DNA of 64,000 bases from Pterobdella sp. o SKG-2022 (taxonomy: Eukaryota > Annelida > Clitellata > Hirudinida > Piscicolidae), in the NCBI GenBank assembly GCA_964035795.1, contig OZ038320.1:17440589-17504588 (forward strand), read 5' to 3'. Position 1 is the first letter of the stretch. Every line of letters starts with the position of its first letter. Of this stretch, positions 22,571 through 34,900 are shown piece after piece. A program made the translations under genes and the position numbers. The notes beneath the pieces are model-generated. The model was given only the letters and a program-made list of their open reading frames with translations, made no database searches and had not been told where the DNA came from.

Positions 22571-25500
22571 TCAAAGACATAGTTTAATTTGGAGTTTTTT
22601 GTACAATTCTTCATCCAAATGTTTTTTTGATTCTTCTAACATCAAACTGACATCTGCGTGTTTGAATTACGCATTTGATCAAAATCTTTTCTAGTCAATT
22701 CATAATTTTAAAAACACCAACTATGCTTGCAAGAAGATCCAAGAAACATCATCTGCATATCAAATCGAGGGACCTTCATCAAATTATCAAGCATCTGTAA
22801 TGCTCTGGGAGCGTTTCCTATCATGAAAATATTTTTGAATAAGCAAAAAATTTCATAATTATTTCAATCATAAAAATGATTTTTTTATATTAATGTTTTT
22901 TGAAATTAATTATCAAATAGCCGACGGCATACTAGTATATCAGGCACTAGATAAAGCAATCATCATTTCGGCGGTGACCGTTAGCTTGGAAAAATATATG
23001 AAAAAACAATATTAATCGAAAAGATTTTTAAAATTAAGTTTTTTTTAAATTAAAAATTTTTTTGGTTTTCTTACTACTACTTACTTTTAGTTAAAGACGT
23101 CCATATTTTTATTCCAAAAACTTCCTAAGCTGAGTTGTTTCGCTTTATACGATGAGACTGTTAATGAGACAACAAATAGCGAGTGCTTTTACATTTTCTG
23201 AAATAGGGTGCTAGACGACTAATTAGCAAAGCATGGTCTGATTCATGTGCGCCTAAAAACCAAAACCTAATTATAAGTTTCGGAATAAAGACCAGCGAAG
23301 TTTCTATAATCCAGAAAATTTTTGAGCCTCGACATATTTGTATACCGACAATAAAAACCTTTATTTTTACCTGTTAGAAAAACCGAAAAAATCATTTAGC
23401 CAGTTGCGCTGGTACGTCACCATAGGCAATGAAGTCAAACGGTACACCAATGTTTGTGAAGCTTAAAATGCTCAGACTTCAGCGTTTGACGTGTTTCTAA
23501 AAATAGAAATTACTTTCAAATTAAAAATTAGAGCTATCTTATAGTCAAAGAAACCCGTATGGAGTAAGCTACAATAAAAAATGGGCGCTATCATTATCAG
23601 ATCGGTTGGGTTGTCTGGATCCATTTCAAAATCTCTCTCCAAAAGTTCCTATTAAAAAAAGGGCGACCTATAACATAAAATAACAACGCTCCCACATAAG
23701 TTGGGGTTTTTGTTGTGGGTGGTTTGGATAGAGTAATGTACTATTTTTGGTGTATATTTTTTTCATTTAAAAAATTATGTCGTCTTCTTTCTTCTACAAG
23801 GGCCATCTAGCTTCATTAGAGTGCCAGACGCGTCATATACTATTGAAACATCAACTGCAACAGTGTCCATCTTGGAACGTCATGAACCAAACTACCATGC
23901 CATGATTCACTAGATATGAAGCATCAAAACGAATGATAGCGTCATTTCTGACTTGCTTTTTTTAAGCTTGGCATTCAAAACATTGGGGTAGTTCCTCATA
24001 AAAGCAGAATAAGGTGGTTTGGACAAGTTGAGAGTGGCCCGGGTTTGATCTCACATCTAACTTTTTGGACTCAACATCAGCCTTGTGTTGTTTCCATAAA
24101 CAAAAAATAGAAAATGTGTTTACAGCCTAAATTGCAGCTGTGATCCAAAAAAAGTATACATCGGACAAACAAGGGTCAACATAGATACTAGAATGAAACA
24201 ACACAAGGCTGATGTAGAGTCCAAATAATTAGATGAACATTTTAGTGGCATAAGCAAGCATGGGAGAAACTGCACAACAGGACATATAGGTTGGGAGAAC
24301 CCGAAAATAATTAGAATATTTCAAGAAAAAAACAAAAACAACTTACAAAGAAACATAACAATAATAGAGAGCCTTGAGATACGGAAACAAAATTCAAAAA
24401 CAATGATTACAATGATCCCCAAATGGCAGTGTAATCAAAAGCATGGGACCCTCTTCTAAAAAAATAAAAAACCAAAGAATGATATAGAAAGACAAGAAAG
24501 AAGATAAATAGAGATCCTTTGAAATAAATAATTACAATAACTTTAATTACAACCTTTCTTTAAACATTAACTTTAATCTCTTAACTATCTACGATTATTC
24601 CTTTATATATCTGAACAATTTTTACAATAACTCACTAATGAATTATGATGAGATTGTACTTATCTAAAGTTTTAGTTTCTTTAAAATAAAGTATCTTTAA
24701 AATTTTCATTTTCCGAAAAATAAAAACTGAAATTTAAAGTACAAGATACTTACGATGTCTCTAAAAAAATCAAGATAAAAATTGAGTTGAGTTTACCTAT
24801 TCTTAGATAATGTCTGACACATGCCACAAGGACCATTAAATGGCTACTTTCCATCTGTTCGCCCATCACTTGAAAAAAAATACTTATTCATAAATTTAAT
24901 AAAATTTCAAACTGATTAAAAATATTTGAATGAACTTGAACTATTGAAAAATCAACTGTAATGTTGCGTTTGTATACATGAGAAACATAACGCACTAGTA
25001 CTGCTCATAAAGTCGCGCGCCCTTTATATTTAAAATAACTTTTGGCCAAAATCGTACTTTGTTTGTTGAATGATCTCATTATAAAGCTTTCAAAAACTGA
25101 ATAAGTTGTTTTAAAGAACACGTCAGAATACAGTACATTTTTGAAGTTATTCAAAACTCGCGGGTAATAAATTTACTCAAAATAATTAACGCATCCTTTA
25201 TTTAAGTCAGGAGCGCTTAGTGTCAGTTTTTTATGTAACATGTTTGAAGCCATCTGAAGGCTTCGAATAATTTTTTTTTTCAAATCTTAATTCCATCTTA
25301 TTACTACAAAAAAATTTTTAACTCGATAATTTGAATTATTCTTTCAAATGAATAATTAGCTTTTTATAAAACAACCCTCATGAAAATTTGACACACCCTT
25401 TCGAAAAACCGCCATTCTTTGTGCTTGAGAAGATATGCCTCTGATTATGTTATGTCTTTAATTGATTTAATACCCAATTGATGCCTTGAAGTTATAAAAC

Positions 25501-28500
25501 GATTAATATAAAGTTTTTCAAAAAATTTCCTTTAATTGAAAATTATAAATTATTGTTGGTCATATAAAAAACGCGTGCTTTGTTTTAAGCAGATAGTTTA
25601 TCTACAATTTGCGAAAGTTGGTTAATTTTAAAATTTGTTTTAATGTTATAGTTTTATAAACTATTCATTTTTGCAAGTATTTCAATAAATATAATTTTAT
25701 AAAAAATATCTTTTTATTTGAAAATTATTTTGAAAACTAGAATAGCACTATTTATTCAAACGTATAATTTACATTTTGGTAGAGAAGAGGGATTGAGTCT
25801 GTCGAAGAATGAAATGTAAGCCCCCAGATCATCATCTATTGCACCTTCTTCCTGAACCTGCCTCATCACCCTCCATATATCCGATGCATTTATTCCAGAT
25901 ACATCGTTACCAGAGCTGCATTCTACAAAGTCCATTTTTTGTTGCTGCTCTGAATCATTTGGTTTGACAGAAACAGTGATATCCTCCTTAACAACATACA
26001 TGCGTGCTACATTTGGGTTTTTAATAGCTTTGCTTTTATTGTTTTCTAAACTAGAAACATTCTCTTGACCAGAAACTTTTTCGGCGTCATCACTTTTAAT
26101 GTTTCGAGAGTCAATTTTGCTTGTCTGACAAGGAACTTCTTTCCCTATTTTAATATCAACTTTATGTCTCACTTTCTCGTGTTTATTTCTCAATGCTGCC
26201 ATTTTCGTCTTTTTATCCTTCTGTGTTTATCATATAAAAATTATTCAACATTAATGAATTAAGCAATCTTTTACTAATCATATCTTGAATCGAACATAAA
26301 AACATGAAACCTATTTACCTCTTTTTCTACACATACAATTTCTTTCTTAGCAGCTTTGTTTTCAGGATCAATCTTTAACAGTGTCTGCAAGTCTATTAAG
26401 CTTTCTTCATATCGACCTTGCATCTGTTGAAATTTTCATGTATTTTTCACATCTAGGCAAAATCACGAATGTTGAATTTATTTTAATTGAGTATTATGGC
26501 AGCAAATCATGGCAAAAAATTTTAAAATTTCGAATATATCTATTTGTTAATTTAGGCCCGATGTTAAAGCAGAGAAAAGACCAGACTTAAAAATCTACTG
26601 AACCATTTCACATATAAAAAAATATTAATTGGTCACTTTATAGGCCAGTGCCCTCCTAAACAAAGCCTTGATGTTGTGGATGTCTATCAAAAGAGCTTCA
26701 TTACAATCTTCAAAAACCTCGTTTGGCTGTCGTGGTAATACCAAATATTAGAGTTCATTACTTTATCAAAAAATACCAAACTGAGACAAGATGTTAAAAA
26801 TTGAAAATTATTGGTGTATAAAACCTTGTTGAGTTTCAAGAAACACAAGGCTCTGTTGGTGAAGGCTTGTGTTTGTGTGTTGTCAATTTCAATGCATTCA
26901 CTGAAGCATCTCACAGCTTCCTTTAAGTTATTCTGCATTAGAAATTGTGAAATTGAAAAAATGAAAAACCATAATTTTCAGTATTTGTTAAAAATTACTG
27001 GATATTCTTTATTAAAATATTTCATTTTAGATGTTTTTCGTTACACAAAAAAAATATCAAATTTATTTGAAGATATGTAATGCTCATAAACAATATAATT
27101 TTATAAAGATTTTATTATAAAACATGAATTGAATGGTCCTTATAGCAAGTCTACATCATCTTGAAACTCACAAAGTTAAACATCGCTTCAATATAGTTCG
27201 TACTTTACTATTATCACCTACACAGACGGAAAAATAGATTATGAACTATACAAATAGTTATAACATATACAAACATCTTTGAAAAACTTGCTTCCTTCAT
27301 TTTTGACATCATCATATCTTTTCTTATTTTCCACTGAAACTTGCACATTACTCGAACTGTCAAGATGTTGAGGATCTTTACTACTTTCAGTTTGTTCCTT
27401 TTGTTTTGAATTCATCTTTTTACCAGGTTTTTGAATAGAAGAAAGATCATTTTTAATTTTTTCATTGGCATCAACGTTGCACGTATTTGTTGAGGCCTGG
27501 GAAGAGAGGCTAGAAACTTTGTTTCTCCAATTTGAACCGTCCATTTCTTGGAGGTGCTTGGCGCATCTACATATGTTTTCATTTATGTCCTAATAAGTTA
27601 GTTGGTCCAGATAATAAGAAAAAGATATTTTTTATTACCTCGAAGCTCCTTGCATTGCATTTGCTTCGTGAAAAATCATCTTATAACCCACATAGGCATC
27701 TCTGTACCTGAAATAATTTAAACCAAAAATTAAATTCGAATTAAAATTTATAAAAATGAATATGATAATTTTCTTATTAGATTGTACTGCTGTAACTAAA
27801 GTAAAAATCAGTTGGTTATTCTTTCTAATATAAACTATATAAATATCGTGATTAAGATTATGTCATTTTATTGGGGACAAGTTTTATAGAACTGCCAGTC
27901 CGAACTACACGCAACTTGCATTTAACGTGATTCAAAATTCGTATTGATTAAACTTAAGAAATTTGCTTTGCGGTTGTCAACTAAGATCATCCGTAAACGA
28001 TAGTAAATGATCACAGTCTGTTGATACTTGTACATGATATAACGGATAAACAGCCTGTAACTACCGGCGTTAACGTCGATGCCTAAAGAGTATGAGTAAA
28101 TTCAAAAAATAAAGTAAAACCAACTTTTCTAATTGTTCATAAGCCATAGCCTTGTGGTAAATAGCTTTATTACACCATTGAGAATTGGGAGAAAATTGAA
28201 GAGATAGATCACAGTCGGCAATGCAACCTCTGCAATCACCCTCCTTCAACTTGCACATGCCTCTTTCAAAGTGGTACTCCCCCAACTCACTTCCTTCTGT
28301 CATTGAAACCAACAAGTTTTGAAACAATCCAATATTTTTCCAAAACTATTATTCTCACTAAATATCTTTATTCAAATACTTGATAGAAATGAACTGAATT
28401 AAATAAAATATTGTAGCTTTTACTTGGAGCTGAATTGATAACTCTAGTGAAGAGTTCAATAGCATTGCCATACTGGCCAATCTTCTTTAGTTCACGTGCA

Positions 28501-31500
28501 GTCTTCAAAAGCTTTGAAAGTTCAATTTTTGCAGAGTTTTGTTTTGCACGTATTTGTGAAGTTTCCTGTAGAACATCTGAAGAGACTTCTTTTTTATTTT
28601 TATTCTGCTTTTGATTTGATTTGACAGAAACTTGACTTTTTTTGTTATCTTGGGAAAGCTTTCCATTATCACCACCTTCAACAACAATCTCCTTAGCTTT
28701 ACTAATTTCATTGTTATTTTCTTCAACTTCTTCAATAACCATCTTTTTTCCACTCTTTTTTTTATCTCCACCACCATCTTCACCTCCCACAACTTTTCTG
28801 ATATCTCTCATCATGGTCTATTAAGTTATGAAATATTAGTTAATGCTTAAAACCAATTTGATTTACAAATAAAAATCTAGTTTTTATAAGTTTTTGTTTT
28901 TTGAATAATTAAGCCACGTTTCAAAGTTAAATTTCAGTTGAAACCTGGGCTTGTTTGTTGGTGGGCTCAGCTTGCAGCACCTTGGTGAGATCTGCCACTG
29001 CACTAGGGTACCTGGCCAGGTTCTGTTGTGCTGTGGCTCTTCGTAACAATGCTGCCATTCAATATAATATGCTTCAAAAGAACTAAGTCAAAGTTAAAAT
29101 AGAGATACTACTTTGAAAAAATAAGATGAATATAATTTAAATAAGGTATTTATGCAAGCAAAAAATATTTGTTACAATGATATCAACCTTTAATGTTGCA
29201 TGTTTCATTCTTGAGGACCTCACAGCAGTCATCATATGCCTTATTCCAGTCCTTCACCTTGAGATCTGATGTGAAACATTACAATAGTTTTTTATGATTA
29301 TCCTGATAATTTAGTTTTTTAGAGACATTATATTTTTTAAAAATTGAATTTTATAATTTTTTTACAATATGAAGAATTTTATTCTAAAAATGAATTAAAA
29401 TCAAGAATTATCTAAAATATACTTTTTTGAAAATTGAATATTATAATTCGCTAACCTTCGGTCTACTATTTTTAAAACCATCTACTTTAATATTAAATGC
29501 CTTTTTCAATACATTCTTTTCATTCTTGCTCATTATATGACCAAACCATCTTACGCTGCTATCTTTAGCTAGTGTCTAACGTTTTTTTAATAACAACGTA
29601 TCAATTAATATATCCTATTAAATAATGGCACATCCTTTGAATTTTAATCAGCCTGAGCTCATTTTCACAGTTACCGCTACTTAGCTATCTTCACCAGAAA
29701 ATGATGAAACTTCAAAATTTTGAAAAGCATTGATTCTTAGCCAAAATAATAAACCAAATTGAGGTTAAATTGTATTTTTGAATATCAGTATAATTGAATT
29801 AACTGTGATATGGATTAGTTCCACGAAAAAGCAGTAACTCACAGGTAAGAGCCCTGTTGTTTATAGTGGCAACCTGGTACGACAAATTCAAACTTCGGCT
29901 ATAGTATTTTATCGCTTCTTCATAATCGCCACTTTTGAATGCCTATGGGCATACATAATTAAATATATATCATACACTATTTACGTTAAAATGACCATAA
30001 TCATCAAAATAATAATATATTAGTAACATAAAACTCTATATAAAAATTACTTCTAGACACCGTATATATCATTTGTTTAATATTTTTTGATTTCAAACGT
30101 CAAATGAGAAGTTTTTTGAAACAAGCTTAATTTAAAAATTTTTTGAAAATGAATGTATCTTTAAAAAACTCATTTGACGTCTGATATATAGACAACAATT
30201 ACTTCGTTTCCTTTATTTTTTTCTCTCTCTCCTCTGACATCATTCAACTCTTTGTTCAATCCTGAGTTGATTTGAAATAAACAATAGAACTGAGAAAAGT
30301 TTTTCAAAGATTTATTTCACACCGATATTTGTATCATCATTTTGTTCGTCTACTTTCTCTTTTTCTATCTTCTTTTCTTCCTTTTTATCCACTTTTTCAA
30401 GTTCTTCATCTATATTCAGTCTTCATCAAAATGTACTTTATAATTTTTCTGAATATTTTAAAATCTCATACTTTCGAAAAAACCTACAGTTTGAGTTTAG
30501 CTAATAACTTATTTATTCATAACTAGATATTTATCTGGTATAATACTTGGGGGGTTTCACCTCTAGTTATTACAATGTTGGTTATTCTTGAGATTATTTG
30601 TGCCTCAGTAATACTAAAAAAATGCCACTCACTTATCCCACTCTTTATAATCTCGTGGTTTCACGACTTTATTTGGTTTTGCATTTTCCTTGTTACCTTC
30701 TTTATCTGTTTTTCCATCCTAATTTATTGATAATCGAAGAATTTTAAATAAAAAGTCAACAAATTTGATGCAGTGGCACAAAAACAAAAGCATACATAGG
30801 TACAAGTGGTTCTTATGGGACAGTCGTTGATGGGATCAGCTGCCGTCAAATCCACTTTCTGCATCTCCGACTGCCATTTCTTTAAAGAAATGTTTTCATA
30901 AATCATTTAGAAATTTATTTAATTCGAATTTCAATTCATAAAATCTTATATACTTATTTAGGTTTCAAAATTTGTATAAATATTATATTATCTTCACTGA
31001 TTAATGTTTCAAGTTTATGAAAATTCATATCAAACAACTTTGACAACATTATATAAAAACACTAACGTTTTATGATAAGGATAAACTTATCGAAAATTAT
31101 AGCTTCTCATTCTCAATAAACGTATTAAAAATTTCTCTTATTTGATGCTTTTCCTTACAAAATATTGAAGAAAAATACATACGTTGTCTCTGAAAAGAAA
31201 AATAAAAACACATAAATTATGAATTTAATTTTTTCCTTTTTAGAATTTGATGTTTATTTCTCTTATACTTTTTATTCATTCAAAACGACTTTATATTTTA
31301 AATGGAAATGAATTGCTTCATATAAAATTTAACAAAATATCAAGTTTTTCGCATGATGTTATGTGATTTAAGGTTCTAAAAATTACTCCATTGACATTCT
31401 TTAGTTATATATAATTTAAAATAATGTATTTTTATTGAATGTGTTGATCTTAGCTTTGATTATTGTGTTATAAGGTTGAAAGACTAAACTTCATTTCAAC

Positions 31501-34500
31501 TTGTTTTTTTATTGACAAGTTTTTTGCTTTCTTGTGTAAAAGAAATGGAATTTTGTATTTTTACTTTTAGAAAGAAGATTTATAAGAAGAAAGGTAGCGT
31601 TATGGACTGTACGAGCTATCGAGGTGTAAAGCTTCTAGAGCATGGTATGAAAGTGTTGGAAAGGTTGCTGGAGAAGAGGTTAAGAAGGTTAGTGAAAGTT
31701 GACCAAATGCAATTTGGTTTTATGCCTGGCACACTGGACGCTATTTTTATTCTTAGGAGAATGCAGGAAAGCTACCTTGAGAAGAATAGGAAGCTTTATA
31801 TCTGTTTTGTTGATTTGGAGAAGGCTTTTGATCGGGTGCCAAGAAAGGTGATTGAATGGGCGCTGTGAAAGAAGTTGGTCCCGGAAAGGTTGGTTCAGGC
31901 AGTAATGTGGATGTACAAAGAAGCAAAAACGCGGTTTCAGGTTAGAAGTGGACGTTCGGAAGAATTTGATGTTGGTGTAGGTGTCCATCAAGGATCGGTT
32001 ATCTCGCCGTTTTTGTTTTCAATAGTGCTGGACGTATTGTCGGAAGACGGATGAAAAAATGCTTTATATAAATTGCTTTATGCAGATGACTTGATCTTGA
32101 TGGCAGAGACTATGGAAGAACTAGAAGCACAATTCATCCGTTGGAAGGCAGCCTTTGAAGGGAAAGGATTGAAGGTTAATCTGGGTAAGACAAAGGTCAT
32201 GGAGAGTGGTGGTGGTGGTGGTGGTGGTGGTGGGGTTGTTGCCTTGGCTAAGATTGATCCATGTGGTGTGCGTGATAAGAAGGCTAAGGTAAATTGTGTG
32301 AAGTGCAAGACATGTAAGAAGTGGATTCATGCGCGGTGTGCTAGGGTAAAGAGAGTTTCTTGAAGGATGAAAGGAAATTTTGAATGTAGGATTTGTATGA
32401 ATGGTTCAAATGAGGAATGTAAGAATGCTTCAAATGATTGTTTAAGTGAGTTGGAGAGGGTTATTGTTATTTAGGAGACAATGTGAATGGTGGAGGAGAA
32501 AGTGAGCTAGCTGTTACACGAAGAATCGGACTGGGCTGGAAAACATTCAACAGTGTGTCTTCTATTTTATGTGGTAAAAGACACTCATGGAATATTAAAG
32601 GACAAATTTATAGGACATGTGTGAGGCCTGTCATGACATATGGCTCGAAAACCTGGGTAGTAAGATCCGTTGAAGAGAGTATTTTGAAAAGAGCAGAAAA
32701 ACGGATGCTTAGAATGATGTGTGGTGTGCAGCTAGCTGATGGTGTGAGTACAAAGAAGTTGATGGTTAGATTAGGGTTGGATAGTACGATCGTTGAAGTG
32801 GCAAGGCAAGGGAGTTTGAGATGGCTGGGTCATGTAGTAAGGAAAGAGGATGATGATTTTGTCAAGTAGACGTGGAGGTTTGAGGTTGAAGGCAGTAGAG
32901 GAAGGGGAAGGCCAAGGTTAACCTGGAAAGGGATGATGGAAAACCTTTGTCGTGGACTTGGATTAATTCTTGAAGATGGCTACAACAGGGTGAAATGGAG
33001 GAAAAAGGTTAGGTCATGGAAAAAAGTCAGTGATCTCTTGGAAAGAGAAAAATGCTGACTATAATAAAATGATGATGATGATTGTTGATTACTTACAGCA
33101 AATTCTATTTTTTTCTTTTGATTTTAACTTTAATTTAAAAACTATTAGTTTATTTTTATTTTTTCAAATGATATTTTCCCTATATGCTGTTGATAAATGG
33201 AAACTCAGATGGTGAGTAATTTTTTTATTTATTTTAAAAATATTTGACTAAACAAAAAGGTAGTTGTTTGACTGAAAAGAATAGTGATTATTGTGATATT
33301 TGAAGCACTGGGTTTGTTTGGATGAGACCTTGCAAAAAAATTGGTTTTGATGTTGTTAAGATAGTCGAAATTAGCTGGTTTTATTAGTTTTAATGCTTTT
33401 TGGTCATTTTTTCTGTATGCCATTGTTGATGATTCAGTTTTTTTATTGTTGATGATGTAGTTTAATAGCTCCACATGAACTTGTATGCAGACAAAAGGGG
33501 TTGTTTGACATTGAAAGTGGATAAAACTGAGGGTATGTATGTGTTTTGAAATGAAATTACTTTGTTTTTAAAATGTATTCAACACTTATGGTTGCTGTAT
33601 AGTTTTTGAATGAATCTTGTTGAGTTTGGGTGTAGGGAATAGACTTGTGAATGAAGTCTTACTGCATTGCTATTTGGTTTGTTGTTTTGGCTTTTGCCAT
33701 GCATTATTTTATCTATAAATCCCATTATTTTGTGTTTAATTTTCCATTTTTAAGCAGTCAATTTTAATGTTGAGATGCTATTATATTTTTTAAAAATCTA
33801 GTTTGCGTGATGCCATCAATTTTGAAACAGAGATTTATGAATGGATTTTAGTTTTTAATGAAAAATTTCTATTTAATCTGAAATAAGTTTTTAATTCTAC
33901 TGACATATAATAAAAAACCTATAATGATCTAGTTATATACTCAAGTATTTGAGAAGCTATTTAACTAAATAATAATTTAACTAAGCAATGATTTAATCAA
34001 AATTTTAATTTAATTAAATTTAATTTATCATAAATGAATTCAAGTAAAAAATTTTGTATAAATATTTAAAAAAATAAAATTTACATGTAAACCCTCTTCA
34101 ATTCCTTTCCATTCAGACACTTCTTGAGGATTTAGAAGTCTATCAGGTTTCCTCAATAGTTTGCTATTTCCATGAGGTTTAGTGTTGAAAAGCTTAATTT
34201 ATGATTCAAAACAAATATTTCTTAAAGTTCTATTTACTTTTTAGGATCAAATCTAGCAATTTGTTGTTCTGTTATCTTTTCCAGATCTACATAAACTCCC
34301 TCTTTACCAGATCTAAAAAATTATTATTAAAAAACCTCATTAGAATTATGATCACAATCTATATAAGATCCTAGACGTGTTTGGCAATAAAACTAGTTGA
34401 TATAATAACTGCCTTATTAAATCATCTCATAAAACTCACCTTAATATTTTGAGTATTTTCTCTAATTCTTTAACGTCCGAACATTCTTTAACATAAGCAT

Positions 34501-34558
34501 GGTCTAAATGATTTAAGGGAACGTTATATTTCACCTTTTCGTGGCCGTAAAGATTCAT
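22571..34558 (-). CDS. SPAG1: SPAG1 dynein-arm assembly factor (TPR and RPAP3_C)
   Basis: SPAG1 is a cytoplasmic TPR co-chaperone that binds HSP90/HSP70 and R2TP-type complexes and preassembles axonemal dynein arms. The first exon (about 34558-34440) reads VPLNHLDHAYVKECSDVKELEKIL, a SPAG1 N-terminal signature. Then come RSGKEGVYVDLEKIT (about 34320-34240), RPDRLLNPQEVSEWKG (about 34190-34084), KPRDYKEWDK (about 30720-30610) and TPR block 1 (29950-29860 GDYEEAIKYYSRS, 29280-29210, 29050-28930). TPR block 2 is at 28814-28120 and TPR block 3 at 26940-26330. The RPAP3_C domain begins in 26210-25756 (SGINASDIWRVMRQ) and continues at 24868-24797, 22817-22722 and 22653-22571. The 3.2-kb and 2-kb introns hold a LINE and a Penelope remnant. 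Exon borders in the middle are approximate. Confidence 0.92.
24060..24420 (+). mobile_element. Penelope-like element remnant: GIY-YIG endonuclease
   Basis: From about 24128 the plus strand reads YSLNCSCDPKKVYIGQT, then TRMKQHKADVESK, a stop, then LDEHF, GHIGWENPKII and a TIIESLEIRK end. This is the GIY-YIG nuclease order found at the C-terminus of Penelope-like retroelements: Y-x-CxC...VYIGQT, R...H, GH...W, E-x-x-E-I-x-K. One in-frame stop (TAA near 24227) and truncation show it is inactive. No reverse transcriptase was found. 24066-24098 and 24192-24226 are inverted copies of each other. It lies antisense in a SPAG1 intron. Confidence 0.78.
27785..28070 (-). repeat. Dispersed repeat R1, copy 1 (SPAG1 intron)
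   Basis: Read on the minus strand this shares blocks with 50376-50760 (minus) and 58940-59215 (plus): GGATGAT...TTGACAA-GCAAAGC, then TTTAAGTT, then CTGGCAGTTCTATAAA. It ends CAGCAGTA(C/T)AATCTAATAAG in the two minus copies. It has no coding potential that I recognise. Confidence 0.6.
29455..29590 (-). mobile_element. LINE C-terminal fragment in SPAG1 intron
   Basis: The minus strand reads [20 protein letters not shown], then VLKKAFNIKVDG and a truncated RPKVSE. This is the same tail block as at 3041-3344. It is in sense with SPAG1 but lies between TPR exons and is not part of the gene. Confidence 0.75.
30097..30187. repeat. Imperfect hairpin in SPAG1 intron
   Basis: AACGTCAAATGAGAAGTTTTTTGAA (about 30097-30120) is nearly complementary to TTTAAAAAACTCATTTGACGT (about 30160-30181). 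Flanking TATATATCA / TGATATATAG may extend the pairing. The two halves are separated by about 40 nt. Confidence 0.55.
31061..31130. repeat. Solo arm of hairpin family 2 (SPAG1 intron)
   Basis: CTAACGTTTTATGATAAGGATAAACTTATCGAAAATTATAGCT and a following CTCAATAAACG block match the right arm of the long hairpin at 63625-63860. The matching left arm is absent here. Confidence 0.6.
31500..33090 (+). mobile_element. RTE-like LINE, broken, in SPAG1 intron
   Basis: Plus-strand frames (31512-31868, 32073-32363, 32483-32869 and onward) give a LINE reverse transcriptase. The blocks in order are DCTSYRGVKLLEHGMKVLERL, FVDLEKAFDRVPRKVI, GVHQGSVISPFLFSIVLD and LLYADDLILMAE with the catalytic ADD box. A Cys/His finger follows (CGV...CKTCKKWIHARC), then YRTCVRPVMTYGSKTW, RWLGHVVRK and GRGRPRLTW. 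The 3' end is a short ATGATGATGATG run, typical of RTE-type LINEs. Several stops and frameshifts (31866, about 32053, 32361, 32867) inactivate it, and the endonuclease is missing. A (GGT)n run at about 32205-32234 has expanded inside it. It is antisense to SPAG1. Confidence 0.88.
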
Positions 34559-34900
34559 TTGAAATTGAAACAATTAAAACCAAAAAATTATTTTAAAGAA
34601 TAGATTTTAAATTCTGATTCAGTCACTTAAGCGTTATGAAACTTAAGAGTTATGAAACCATAGAAAAACCAGTTTGGGCAATGTCCATGGAAACACTTTT
34701 GAAATAATTTTAAAACCTCTCCAACTTTTAAAATTTTTGATAAAAAATTAAAATACACTTTTATTAAACGTCACACAAAAACTCCGTCATCGAGATATTA
34801 CGTTCTAAAAATACTTCTATTATATTTGTAATTATTATTTGAAGAGATCATTTTTAGAAAACTCATTGGAATTCTAAGACATATTTATAAAAATCTTGGG
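34559..34900. promoter_or_regulatory. Bidirectional promoter region, SPAG1 / basic protein
   Basis: 342 bp lie between divergent start codons. An inverted or tandem-like ACTTAAGCGTTATGAAACTTAAGAGTTATGAAACC lies near 34624-34659. Otherwise it is AT-rich with no element that I can name. Confidence 0.4.

Noticed and set aside
22880..24050. Possible gene or hammerhead-type ribozyme upstream of the Penelope remnant
   Set aside because: The less AT-rich patches have no sustained frame, and I found no CTGATGA...GAAA hammerhead core.
31170..31195. A 5-7 nt SPAG1 microexon (AGACAAC) between AG and GT
   Set aside because: Including it breaks the frame with normal splice sites. Joining 34084 directly to the KWQSEM exon keeps frame and aligns with SPAG1.
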